NCBI GenBank assembly: GCA_024280395.1
Contig: JAJRQG010000103.1
Location: 1-35,941, forward strand
Reading direction: 5' to 3'
Length of the DNA stretch: 35,941 nucleotides
Source of the DNA: Gammaproteobacteria bacterium
Lineage (GTDB): Bacteria > Pseudomonadota > Gammaproteobacteria > Xanthomonadales > Marinicellaceae
Of the stretch, positions 16,701 through 23,434 are shown in pieces. A model generated the notes under the pieces. It saw only the letters and a program-made list of their open reading frames with translations, searched no databases and had not been told where the DNA came from. The stretch's first letter is position 1, and the number at the start of each line of letters is the position of its first letter. Both the position numbers and the translations under genes were made by a program.

Positions 16701-17616
16701 AGGCGAGGGCAGTACTTTTACGGTGAGCTTTAACACCATTGAAATGAAATTTGAAGAGCCGCTAGAAAAATCAGAGAGCTTGTTATTAAGACAACTTACT
16801 GTTGAAACAACAGATACCATCAGGGCAAACACTGACACACAACCTAAGCTAAGAATGCTTAAGGAAAACATATTAATCATCGAAGACAACGATGACATGC
16901 GTGCCCATATTGCCGATACTTTAAAAGACACTTATCACTGCTTACTTGCAGACCGAGGTAAAGCGGGTATAGAAATAGCAATTAAACATGTGCCCGATAT
17001 CATTATTTGTGATGTAATGATGCCAGAAATGGATGGTTTTCAAGTTTCTAGAGTAATGCGTTCGGATACTCGGACTTCACATATTCCTTTGATTTTATTA
17101 ACCGCTCTTCATGATAGAGAAAGTAGAATTAAAGGATGGCGCGAGCATGTAGATGTTTATCTAACTAAGCCATTTGATGCCCAAGAGCTATTAATTCAAA
17201 TTGAGAATGTTTTAGTCATTCGCAATATTTTAAAAAGAAAAGCTGGACAACAAATAATAATAGGGGAAAACAGAAACAGTGATCTTCCCAAAAGAGACCA
17301 ATTGTTTGTCAATAAACTCAATCAATTAATAGTAAAGAAATATAAAAACCCTCTATATTTACGCCCTCAATTAGCCAGCGATATGGCAGTTAGTGAACGA
17401 CAGTTACAGCGTAAATTAAAAGCATTAATTGATAAAAACCCTATGGATTTATTAAGAGAATATCGATTGAGCCAAGCTGCCAACATGCTAAAAGAGGGCT
17501 ATCAAGTTGGTGTCACATCTGATGCGTGTGGATTTAACTCTGTGGCCTATTTTTCACAATGCTTTAAAGCCCAATTTGGGTTGTCGCCGAAAGTTTATCA
17601 GACTACTTGTAAGTAA
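13780..17616 (+). CDS. Hybrid two-component system protein: propeller sensor, histidine kinase, receiver and AraC output
   Basis: At 1278 residues from the first GTG (more with the upstream extension) this is a one-protein signalling system. A periplasmic Reg_prop propeller with repeats such as IWIGTKNLGLLRI, LWVATDKGL and LWVGTYNFGLF covers residues 1-600. A Y_Y_Y domain follows at ~620-705 and one membrane helix at ~710-730. The HisKA domain has SHEFRTP (His779). The ATPase domain has NLLSNAIKYT (~889), DTGSGL and GIGIGL (~948). The receiver has IIEDND (~1032), phosphoacceptor Asp1078 and Lys1130. An AraC-type HTH covers ~1175-1278. Such proteins are typical of Bacteroidetes glycan-use loci and rarer in gammaproteobacteria. 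The GTG start would delete the signal peptide, so the true start lies upstream. No glycan genes adjoin; the neighbours are two small secreted protein genes. Confidence 0.93.
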   Translation: MSDSNIWKYNGHTIFPIQNSFSSSNLTSLRKILVDSFGNIWIGTKNLGLLRIENNKIEPFIAQNNSSINSNKITAICDGKTGLWVATDKGLNFINSNNEVKNYKLPRSTLKLTNLITSIADISEQELLIGTQSYLFTFNKLSHKFTKHVLNGLNKTYINIVYKDYEENQWVGTDTGVFTKEIGSEGFKPYFSSAINFRINSITIDDKSVWLGSGLNGLYRISKHDSSIINYRNNPIDDSSISGNSILTLLDDSKTLFISSFHGGINYFDTKALIFGLENNSINSIYCAKSEVFYNIDVDESNNIWVSSEAGLIEYQQSSGKCINYHLNFLKNNVYRHDSPFYSFKDSSNRRWITSSSGISSIDKDTGLIDTSLQPKFNKAVLFMLEKEENSFVLGTRDGLYTYKDQKFIKIHSKDEPLLKAEVHNYQKNKNNYFFATNSGVAILDNNNKYSLYSKVQSQLPTTEILSLVMNDKQDLWVGTYNFGLFKFNKKGDLIVRYDDKNGLNTSLSIFSILSEGNNSLWMGTNNGLIHLNLKTNLAHTYHKNDGLQGDYFLKSSSFKTPDGKLYFGGRNGFNSFYPEQIKLNISPPNIVLTNFTRFGKPVESGVEQNGFLLKKNINDLKELTLTHNDYVIGFEFSALDFADPSRNKYAYMMEGLDPEWIYTNADNRRISYSNLKPGEYTFRVKGSNKDGVWNEKGKSLKVVVKPAPWFSWWAYIIYSSAFFLLLSWYINRKNQTNKRITKMLRIEVAKQTKDLKTQKTKVESLLAKKNELFANVSHEFRTPLTLILGPINKLLKTNLPITSINDLKMVNRNANRLLTMIEQMLQLAKVSSNEKLQFFPLETKPHIFDIVKSFTPLAQQKRIKLSLNSNVESAISTTIDALDIILGNLLSNAIKYTQTGGEITVTSDITNNRINISVKDTGSGLDQQQQKDIFNRFKRLDLHQNIQGIGIGLSVVESLLNVNNASMQIVSKPGEGSTFTVSFNTIEMKFEEPLEKSESLLLRQLTVETTDTIRANTDTQPKLRMLKENILIIEDNDDMRAHIADTLKDTYHCLLADRGKAGIEIAIKHVPDIIICDVMMPEMDGFQVSRVMRSDTRTSHIPLILLTALHDRESRIKGWREHVDVYLTKPFDAQELLIQIENVLVIRNILKRKAGQQIIIGENRNSDLPKRDQLFVNKLNQLIVKKYKNPLYLRPQLASDMAVSERQLQRKLKALIDKNPMDLLREYRLSQAANMLKEGYQVGVTSDACGFNSVAYFSQCFKAQFGLSPKVYQTTCK

Positions 17617-17631
17617 ACACCTTTCTCTTTC

Positions 17632-17724
17632 TTTGGTGATGGTTCCCAACCAACCTTGATTAAAAATAATTACATCATTGGACAAATCGTTAATGTGGAT
17701 GGCGGTCGCAGTTTAAACATGTAA
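17632..17724 (+). pseudogene. Remnant of a folM-like gene 3' end
   Basis: Directly after the hybrid gene, a short frame ending at TAA 17722-17724 encodes NNYIIGQIVNVDGGRSLNM, almost the same as the C terminus of the intact FolM (NSYVTGQIINVDGGRSLNM, ending at 12584). Homology covers about the last 20 codons; upstream of that the match fades and there is no start codon. The DNA is clearly diverged from the intact gene (many synonymous changes), so it is not a recent duplication. It marks the right edge of the block between the two folM ends. Confidence 0.75.
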
Positions 17725-17768
17725 GCTATAAAATACTTGATTGCCGTCATACAAGTTTACAAAAAAAA

Positions 17769-17797
17769 TTCAAACCTAGCTAAAAAGGCAGTATAAT
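17769..17797 (+). promoter_or_regulatory. Promoter of the dodecin operon
   Basis: A consensus -10 box, TATAAT (17792-17797), lies 17 bp after TTCAAA (17769-17774). The predicted transcript start is near 17804, immediately before a perfect dyad. Confidence 0.6.
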
Positions 17798-17806
17798 AAA
17801 TAGCAC

Positions 17807-17823
17807 AAAGACCACTGGTCTTT
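17807..17823. promoter_or_regulatory. Perfect 17-bp dyad at the dodecin transcript start
   Basis: AAAGACCA, a central C, then TGGTCTTT form a perfect inverted repeat just downstream of the -10 box. Its position at about +3 to +20 suits a repressor operator that blocks transcription, or a short 5' stabilising stem. It lies 31 bp before the first dodecin ATG. Confidence 0.6.
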
Positions 17824-17854
17824 ACGATTAACCTTTAAATATGGAGAAATACTA

Positions 17855-18055
17855 ATGAGTATAGCTAGAATAACAGAAATTACCGCGTCATCGGATACAA
17901 GTTTTGAAGATGCAGTAGAACAAGGCATAAGTCGTGCCGCAGAAACCATTCAAGGCATCACTGGAGCATGGGTGGAATCGCAAAAAGTAACCGTTACTAA
18001 TGGTAAAATTGACCAATACCGCGTCAATATGAAAGTAACATTCATTTTAAAATAG
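17855..18055 (+). CDS. Dodecin family flavin-binding protein, copy 1
   Basis: This 66-residue protein is a full-length dodecin: MSIARITEITASS, then a helix, then TGAWVESQKVTV and IDQYRV. The Trp at position 39 and the following residues build the aromatic flavin sandwich. Dodecins assemble as hollow 12-subunit spheres that store or buffer riboflavin and FMN in the cytoplasm. A GGAGA ribosome binding site lies 7 nt before the ATG. It is followed after 9 bp by a second dodecin with about 74% identity (49 of 66 positions). This copy is slightly acidic (net about -1), with Asp14, Asp19 and Glu22 where the second copy has Ser or Lys. Confidence 0.95.
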   Translation: MSIARITEITASSDTSFEDAVEQGISRAAETIQGITGAWVESQKVTVTNGKIDQYRVNMKVTFILK

Positions 18056-18064
18056 GAGATTTCA

Positions 18065-18265
18065 ATGAGCGTAGCAAGAATAACAGAAATTTCAGCTTCA
18101 TCATCAAAAAGCTTTGAAAAAGCAGTCAAAAACGGCATCAAACGAGCAACTGAAACATTACAAAATGTTACTGGTGCTTGGGTAGAAAGCCAAAAAGTTA
18201 CCGTTATTAATGGTGAAATTGACCAATACCGTGTCGTTATTAAGGTTACTTTTATATTGAACTAA
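18065..18265 (+). CDS. Dodecin family flavin-binding protein, copy 2
   Basis: A second full-length 66-residue dodecin keeps TGAWVESQKVTV and IDQYRV, so flavin binding should be retained. It differs from copy 1 at 17 positions, and the changes are biased to charge: Lys15, Lys19, Lys22 and Lys26 replace Thr, Asp, Glu and Ser, giving a net charge of about +3. An AGGAGA ribosome binding site lies within the 9-bp spacer, and a strong terminator follows, so the two copies form a closed two-gene operon. The pattern suggests divergence after tandem duplication, perhaps toward mixed spheres or a different partner (inference). Confidence 0.95.
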   Translation: MSVARITEISASSSKSFEKAVKNGIKRATETLQNVTGAWVESQKVTVINGEIDQYRVVIKVTFILN

Positions 18266-18301
18266 ATTCAACATAAAATCACCATGAAATCAAACGTCGA
18301 T

Positions 18302-18333
18302 AAGGCAAAACTCATTATGTTTTGCCTTTTTTT
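18302..18333 (+). terminator. Rho-independent terminator after the dodecin operon
   Basis: AAGGCAAAAC (18302-18311) and GTTTTGCCTT (18319-18328) form a perfect 10-bp stem with a 7-nt loop, followed by a T run to 18333. Confidence 0.9.
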
Positions 18334-18369
18334 GTGGTATATTACATTCCAATTGTTTAGGTAAATACC

Positions 18370-18840
18370 ATGAAAAAAGAAGACCACGCAAAAGTTAGGA
18401 CTATTCCCCCTCTCATTCCTTTATTTTTTATTATTTTGGCATGGTTAACTGACAAATATATTTACACTTTAACTATTCCCGTTAACAATAACATTCAAAT
18501 CATTTTTGCTTATATAATGATGGCACTGGCCGTTGTATTATTTTCTTTTAGTTTATTCTTTTTCATCAAAACCCGACAAAACCCTGAACCACATACGCCC
18601 ACCAATGCTCTCTATACAGGCGGTGTTTTTAGAATTACCCGTAACCCTATCTATTTGGGGTTTTTGGTGGCTCAAATCGTGGTTGCCATAAAACTCAATA
18701 ATTTATATGTGCTTTTGTATTTGCCTATCGTTTGGTGGTTTTTGAACAAATGGGTGATAGAGCCAGAAGAAACCTACCTTGAAAGCCTGTTCGGCCAAGA
18801 GTATCTTGATTACAAGAAAAAAGTGAGGAGGTGGTTATGA
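18370..18840 (+). CDS. Membrane-bound isoprenylcysteine methyltransferase (ICMT)-like protein
   Basis: This 156-residue integral membrane protein has about four hydrophobic segments and the C-terminal signature of the ICMT/PEMT methyltransferase family: TGGVFRITRNPIYLGFL (about residues 82-98) and EPEETYLESLFGQEYLDYKKKVRRWL at the C-terminal end. Family members methylate lipids or prenylated groups at the membrane using SAM; the bacterial substrate is unknown. It is the first gene of an operon, with its stop overlapping the ubiG ATG (ATGA), so a role linked to the quinone or lipid pathway is possible but unproven. An AGGT ribosome binding site precedes the start. Confidence 0.85.
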   Translation: MKKEDHAKVRTIPPLIPLFFIILAWLTDKYIYTLTIPVNNNIQIIFAYIMMALAVVLFSFSLFFFIKTRQNPEPHTPTNALYTGGVFRITRNPIYLGFLVAQIVVAIKLNNLYVLLYLPIVWWFLNKWVIEPEETYLESLFGQEYLDYKKKVRRWL

Positions 18841-19532
18841 GCAATGTTAAAACCAGCGAAATTGAACACTTCAATGAACAGGCGGCTTTTTGGTGGGACG
18901 AACAAGGCCCTTTTAAAACCTTGCATCACATCAACCCAGTTCGTACTGACTATGTAAAACAGTTTGTAAATTTATCTGATAAAAGTGTATTGGATGTTGG
19001 TTGTGGAGGAGGTGTCTTTTCTGAAAGCATGGCCACCAATGGCGCAAAAGTAACCGCAATTGATTTGGCCCAAGATTCATTGGAAGTGGCAAAACTACAC
19101 CTTTATGAAAGTGAACTTAACATTAATTACCAAGAAATCAGCGCTGAAGACTTTGCTACCGATAACGAAGCTTGTTTTGATGTCATCGTCTGCATGGAAA
19201 TGCTAGAACATGTTCCTGATCCACAATCTATCGTCAATGCCTGTGCAAAAATCTTAAAACCCGGTGGTTGGCTGTTTTTATCCACCATCAACCGCAGTGC
19301 CAAAGCCATGGCGCTGGGAATTTTCGTTGCAGAACATGTAATGGGTTTGGTACCCAAGGGTACTCACCACTTTGAACAATTAATTAAACCTTCTGAGTTG
19401 GCGAACGGCGTTGAAAAAGCAGGTTTAACAGTCAGAAACATTAGTGGCATGAAATACAACCCACTGTCAACAAAAGCATGGTTAGAACCACATGATGTTA
19501 GTATCAATTATATGCTTTCTGCACAAAAATAA
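18837..19532 (+). CDS. ubiG: Ubiquinone biosynthesis O-methyltransferase UbiG
   Basis: This 231-residue enzyme carries out both O-methylations of the ubiquinone head group using SAM. It has the UbiG start EIEHFNEQAAFWWDEQGPFKTLHHINPVR (read from about residue 8), motif I VLDVGCGGGVFSES, MEMLEHVPDP, and the late block TKAWLEPHDVSINYML. The ATG at 18837 is chosen over a GTG at 18831 because GAGGAGG (18825-18831) is then correctly spaced and the GTG lies inside it. The gene overlaps the ICMT-like gene by 4 bp and its TAA shares one base with the next ATG, so the three genes are translationally coupled. Confidence 0.95.
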   Translation: MSNVKTSEIEHFNEQAAFWWDEQGPFKTLHHINPVRTDYVKQFVNLSDKSVLDVGCGGGVFSESMATNGAKVTAIDLAQDSLEVAKLHLYESELNINYQEISAEDFATDNEACFDVIVCMEMLEHVPDPQSIVNACAKILKPGGWLFLSTINRSAKAMALGIFVAEHVMGLVPKGTHHFEQLIKPSELANGVEKAGLTVRNISGMKYNPLSTKAWLEPHDVSINYMLSAQK

Positions 19533-20176
19533 TGCAAGGCTTTTTATTTGATTTAGATGGAACTCTAGTCGATACAGCCATTGACATGATTGACTCGTTA
19601 AAACTATTGGCAGCAGAAAACAACATCGTTATTGATCCTGACTATAATGAATACAAAGAATTAATTACTTTTGGTTCAAGAGCAATCGTTACTTCGATTT
19701 TTGGACACCTTGACGATTCATCTATTATGGATTTACAATCTAGATATTTACAAATTTACCAGCAAAATTTAAGTGCTGGTTCTTGCTTGTTTGACGGTGT
19801 TGGCGCCTTTATTGAAAAACTAGACAGCAACAATATTCCATGGGGGGTTGTAACCAATAAACCCGCTTATTTGGCCCAGCCCTTAGTTAACTCACTAACA
19901 CAGCTAAACAACTGTAAGGTCTTAATCGGCGGAGATACAACGAAACACTCTAAACCTCATCCAGAACCCATCAATCACGCCATAAAAATCTTGGGTATTG
20001 ACCCAAAGACCAGTTGGTATATTGGTGATGCAAGAACCGACATACAAGCGGCCAATGCTGCCAACATGAACTCCGCAGTAGCCTTATGGGGATATTTGAG
20101 CAAGGAAGATAACCCTCATGATTGGCAGGCTGACATTCTTCTAAATCATGCTGTCAATATGCTAGAATTATCCTAA
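19532..20176 (+). CDS. HAD-superfamily phosphatase (phosphoglycolate phosphatase / MupP type)
   Basis: This 214-residue HAD hydrolase has motif I FDLDGTLVDT (residues 6-15), motif II WGVVTNKP, the motif III lysine in KPHPEP and motif IV YIGDARTDIQAA. It belongs to the Gph-like group. In pseudomonads the gene next to ubiG is mupP, which dephosphorylates N-acetylmuramate 6-phosphate in peptidoglycan recycling, so MupP is a good alternative to phosphoglycolate phosphatase. The presence of mpl, another recycling gene, at 33-34.5 kb is consistent with that but not proof. The start overlaps the ubiG stop by one base. Confidence 0.9.
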   Translation: MQGFLFDLDGTLVDTAIDMIDSLKLLAAENNIVIDPDYNEYKELITFGSRAIVTSIFGHLDDSSIMDLQSRYLQIYQQNLSAGSCLFDGVGAFIEKLDSNNIPWGVVTNKPAYLAQPLVNSLTQLNNCKVLIGGDTTKHSKPHPEPINHAIKILGIDPKTSWYIGDARTDIQAANAANMNSAVALWGYLSKEDNPHDWQADILLNHAVNMLELS

Positions 20177-20199
20177 AGGAAGTTCTAAAAACAGGCTCC

Positions 20200-21147
20200 T
20201 TAAATCACGCCTCCTTGTAATCCGCCAGTATGTAAAATAACAACCTTACTGCCCTCGGAAATTTCTCCCTTTTTTATCAAATCATAAACAGCATAAAAAG
20301 CCTTGGCAGTATAAATTTTATCTAATTTTATTTCGGTATCATTGGTGAATTTTTGAGCGAAGTTCAATGTTTTGTTGTCCAGCTTTGCATATCCTCCTGC
20401 ATGATAATCACAGTATAATTTCCATTCAATTCTCTTGTACTGTGTGGATAGGTTTTGAATCTCTTGTTGTAAAAACTCTCCACCTTTTAATACAGGGATA
20501 CCCAGCACCTTAGTTTTCCAGCCCTGCTTGGCAACGCCATCAATCAACCCCGCCAAAGTACCACCTGTTCCACATGCTGAAACAATGTGTGTAGGTTCCA
20601 GTATTTGTTGTTCCAACTCTACCACAATTTCCTCAACTCCTTTAACGGCCAATAAGTTGCTTCCACCCTCTGGAACAAGATACATCTTATTATTATATTC
20701 ACCTATAACAGACCGAACTATTGGCGCTATAACTCTTAGCCGGTAATCATGCCTATTTAGAAACACCAACTTCATGCCTTTTTGTTCAGCTGATTTTAGA
20801 GTGGCACTCCATTTACTTCTATTGGATTTCAATTCTTCACCTCGAATGAAACCAATACTGTTTAACCCACAATAATCGGCAGCTGTTGCTGTCGCCAATA
20901 TATGGTTTGACCAAGCGCCGCCAAACGTTGCAATAGTTGTGTAGTTTTCATCTATGGCTTGTTTGAAATTGTACTTTAACTTTCTCAATTTATTGCCTTG
21001 TACCAAAGGGTGGTTTAAGTCATCTCTTTTAATAAAAACAGTTGTCCCCAAATAGTTTTCTAACCGTTCAACAGGTGTAGGGGCCAACCTTTGATCAAAC
21101 AAATTTTGCCATTGTTGCTTTTTATTCATCACTTTGTAAATGGTCAT
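20200..21147 (-). CDS. PLP-dependent 1-aminocyclopropane-1-carboxylate deaminase / D-cysteine desulfhydrase family protein
   Basis: The protein has 315 residues with fold-type II PLP features: FIKRDDLNHPLVQGNKLRKL (about residues 38-57; the PLP lysine is likely Lys53), TFGGAWSNHILATA, CGTGGTLAGL (phosphate-binding loop) and a terminal HTGGLQG. Relatives are D-cysteine desulfhydrases, which release pyruvate, ammonia and sulfide, and ACC deaminases; the short chain length and motif set do not decide between them. An AGGGG ribosome binding site lies 6 nt before the ATG, and a TACAAT hexamer sits immediately upstream of it, so the leader would be very short. It converges on the gph-like gene. A second start (MNKKQQW) six codons in is possible. 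Confidence 0.87.
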   Translation of the reverse strand: MTIYKVMNKKQQWQNLFDQRLAPTPVERLENYLGTTVFIKRDDLNHPLVQGNKLRKLKYNFKQAIDENYTTIATFGGAWSNHILATATAADYCGLNSIGFIRGEELKSNRSKWSATLKSAEQKGMKLVFLNRHDYRLRVIAPIVRSVIGEYNNKMYLVPEGGSNLLAVKGVEEIVVELEQQILEPTHIVSACGTGGTLAGLIDGVAKQGWKTKVLGIPVLKGGEFLQQEIQNLSTQYKRIEWKLYCDYHAGGYAKLDNKTLNFAQKFTNDTEIKLDKIYTAKAFYAVYDLIKKGEISEGSKVVILHTGGLQGGVI

Positions 21148-21423
21148 ATGAACCCCTATTGTACCGAATTATTTCTACCACAATAGGAAAACGCAAAGTT
21201 AGTTTGGTTATAACCCCAAGGGAGATGACCAATTTTGTAACAAAAAATAGTTTTCATCGATATATTAACCTTATTTGTTACAGCTATACTCATTCCAGAC
21301 ATGATTTCATACTATATCCTTTATTCTCAACAACATTGGTTGAAATGTACAAGCTGTTTATAATATCATAGGATTTGGGTACATCTTATTTGGGTGTAAA
21401 TTGGGAATTTTGGATTTAAACTT

Positions 21424-23340
21424 ATGAATTTTTTATCAATAGTGCTTCTAACTTCGCTATTATCAGCCTTTCACGTCAAAGCAAATGACTTTGAAAGCAT
21501 ATCAGCGGATATCAATACTGGCTTTCTGCCTGTTGAAACAGCTCAACGTGCACACGAAAACTATGTGCCTTCTGCCGCTGCAGTACAACAAATGGTTGAT
21601 GCCAATGTTGACGTTGTTAAAGCTGTACAAACTGTTGCAAAAGAATGGAGCTCCTGCGACGACACTTATGCCTCTGTAAAAAAAGGCGTTCAAATATCCC
21701 CAGATCGTGCTGATGAGATTGTGGCCTCTGTTGCCACTATTAAAGGTTGCCAGTGTAACGCACAAAGCTTTTGGGCAAGATCTCGTTTAGAACAAAGACT
21801 TAGGCCAAGACTAAGTAGGGCTTTGGTAGAAATTGGTTCAAGTTGTAGTTGTGCTTCTGCTGGGATTGAAGCAGCTATGGAGATTGTTCCAAACAAAGCC
21901 GAAGATATGATTGACGCAGTAATTGTAGCCAAAAATAGAGCCGAAAGAACTGTTGACTCTATCGGTCAAATTGGGAAGATTCCTGAACAAAAATATTGGG
22001 GAGATAGCAATATCAAAACCAAAGATACCAACCTTGTTAGGAATTCCGATGTTTGTGATGGCGACTACAATGAATTAGACGAATTTTCTCCTGCTGAAAC
22101 ATGGAGCAGCAATGGTAATATTTCAGATCTAGGCCAACATAAATTGCTATGTAAAGAAGTTGATGATGAAAAAGATGCAGAGGAGGCCAAACAAGACAAA
22201 CTTATTATTTCACAATATGTCGAAGGACAAGGCAGCAATCAAGCATTAGAATTATACAATGGCAGCAATAAATCCGTCGATTTGTTGATGGACAATTACC
22301 AACTAGAAGTATACTTCCATGGATATGATTTCCCTGGAGAAGTTATACAACTCAAAGGTTTAATCGAACCTCAATCCACTTTTGTCATTACCGATGCCAA
22401 CGCCGCCGCCGATGTTTCAACAACCGCCAATCAGAAAGTTAATGGCCTTGTTTTCAAGGGTGCCGATGCCATTGTTTTAAAAACGGGTTTTAATCTTAGT
22501 CCCTGTGAATGTTCTGTCTCAACAGTGGCCGCTGCAATCAATGGTGTAGACAAAGAAAACAAAAACCAAAAGCCGATTTCAGAAACCAAACAAGAATTCA
22601 TCAAGAGAATCGAACAACATTACCAAAACACCAACACTCAATCTACTATCATTGACAGTATCGGACAGATTTTACAGAACGATAATAACAATGATAACAA
22701 TAATGATGCACCAATTGTTGTCGATAAAACCCTTAGACGTGTGGCCAATACTTGCAAGGGCGACAGAATTGAAATGGATGCCTTTACAGTTAAAAAAGAG
22801 TGGCAATCTTATGCTGTAGACAACTTTTTAGATTCAGGCAATTTTGACAAAGCCGACTGTTCTGCAAGCAGAAAAGACTTATTGCTGTCCGAGTATGTAG
22901 AAGGCACTGATGACAATGCCATGATTGAAATTTTTAATGGTACAGATAGACCGATTAATTTTTCTGATGAAAAATATTTCCTAGAAGTTTATAACGACGA
23001 TGACGAAAACCCTGATCAAATAATCTACTTAAAAGGCGACGTTCAAAAAAATGGCACTTTTGTAATTGCTCACAGTAACGCAGAAAAAGATTTGAAAGAT
23101 ATAGCCAACCAAACCTCTGGAGAGTTAGACTTAAAAAACACCAGAGCGGTTGTTTTGAAAAAAGTTGTTCTTCCTGCTTATCAAGCTTGTTATGCCGACA
23201 TTGCAACTTGGATTACCAATAACGATTTAAAAAATATCACGTATACACTGCCACCTGATCGCGACCCCGGAACAGGGCCTATTTCAGATGATGATCCAAC
23301 CGATGGTGATGATGGTGGAGAGTTAGCAAGCCCAAATTAA
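21424..23340 (+). CDS. Large secreted protein with two LTD-like modules, unknown function
   Basis: This 638-residue protein has a signal peptide (MNFLSIVLLTSLLSAFHVKA). Residues ~40-190 form a Cys-rich helical region with WSSCDDTY, GCQCNAQ and GSSCSCASAG. Two similar modules follow. Each begins with CxGDxxExDxF (about residues 216 and 451) and continues into a lamin-tail-domain-like stretch, LIISQYVEGQGSNQALELYN (259 on) and LLLSEYVEGTDDNAMIEIFN (486 on), then IxLKGxxxxxxTFVI. The modules are separated by a low-complexity Asn/Asp run (DNNNDNNND) and the protein ends in an acidic Asp/Gly tail. LTD domains are common on extracellular nucleases and surface proteins, but no catalytic domain is visible. 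A terminator follows; the nearby sugar genes are probably a separate unit. Confidence 0.75.
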   Translation: MNFLSIVLLTSLLSAFHVKANDFESISADINTGFLPVETAQRAHENYVPSAAAVQQMVDANVDVVKAVQTVAKEWSSCDDTYASVKKGVQISPDRADEIVASVATIKGCQCNAQSFWARSRLEQRLRPRLSRALVEIGSSCSCASAGIEAAMEIVPNKAEDMIDAVIVAKNRAERTVDSIGQIGKIPEQKYWGDSNIKTKDTNLVRNSDVCDGDYNELDEFSPAETWSSNGNISDLGQHKLLCKEVDDEKDAEEAKQDKLIISQYVEGQGSNQALELYNGSNKSVDLLMDNYQLEVYFHGYDFPGEVIQLKGLIEPQSTFVITDANAAADVSTTANQKVNGLVFKGADAIVLKTGFNLSPCECSVSTVAAAINGVDKENKNQKPISETKQEFIKRIEQHYQNTNTQSTIIDSIGQILQNDNNNDNNNDAPIVVDKTLRRVANTCKGDRIEMDAFTVKKEWQSYAVDNFLDSGNFDKADCSASRKDLLLSEYVEGTDDNAMIEIFNGTDRPINFSDEKYFLEVYNDDDENPDQIIYLKGDVQKNGTFVIAHSNAEKDLKDIANQTSGELDLKNTRAVVLKKVVLPAYQACYADIATWITNNDLKNITYTLPPDRDPGTGPISDDDPTDGDDGGELASPN

Positions 23341-23377
23341 CCAATAAAATAGCTTAACTATATTGGCTTAACTATAT

Positions 23378-23412
23378 AAAGGGTGAAAGTTGAACATTTC
23401 GCCCTTTTTTTT
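23378..23412 (+). terminator. Rho-independent terminator after the LTD-protein gene
   Basis: AAAGGGTGAAA (23378-23388) and TTTCGCCCTTT (23397-23407) pair with one G-U and run into eight T's ending at 23412. The -10 box for the next gene begins 11 nt later. Confidence 0.88.
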
Positions 23413-23422
23413 ATGGATGTTG

Positions 23423-23428
23423 TACAAT
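23423..23428 (+). promoter_or_regulatory. -10 box of the nucleotide-sugar operon (leaderless)
   Basis: TACAAT is followed by 6 nt (TCACTT) and the ATG at 23435. The block closely matches TATAAT-TCACAC-ATG before tusA. No Shine-Dalgarno is present, so the transcript probably starts at the ATG. Confidence 0.5.
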
Positions 23429-23434
23429 TCACTT

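Noticed and set aside
21159-21371. A 70-codon plus-strand frame upstream of the LTD-protein gene
   Set aside because: No ribosome binding site, no recognisable motif and low-complexity composition; the region is better read as a promoter-containing spacer.
23390-23434. Upstream TTG start for the UDP-sugar dehydrogenase
   Set aside because: It falls inside the terminator hairpin of the preceding gene and adds residues absent from the family; ATG 23435 begins just before the Rossmann strand.
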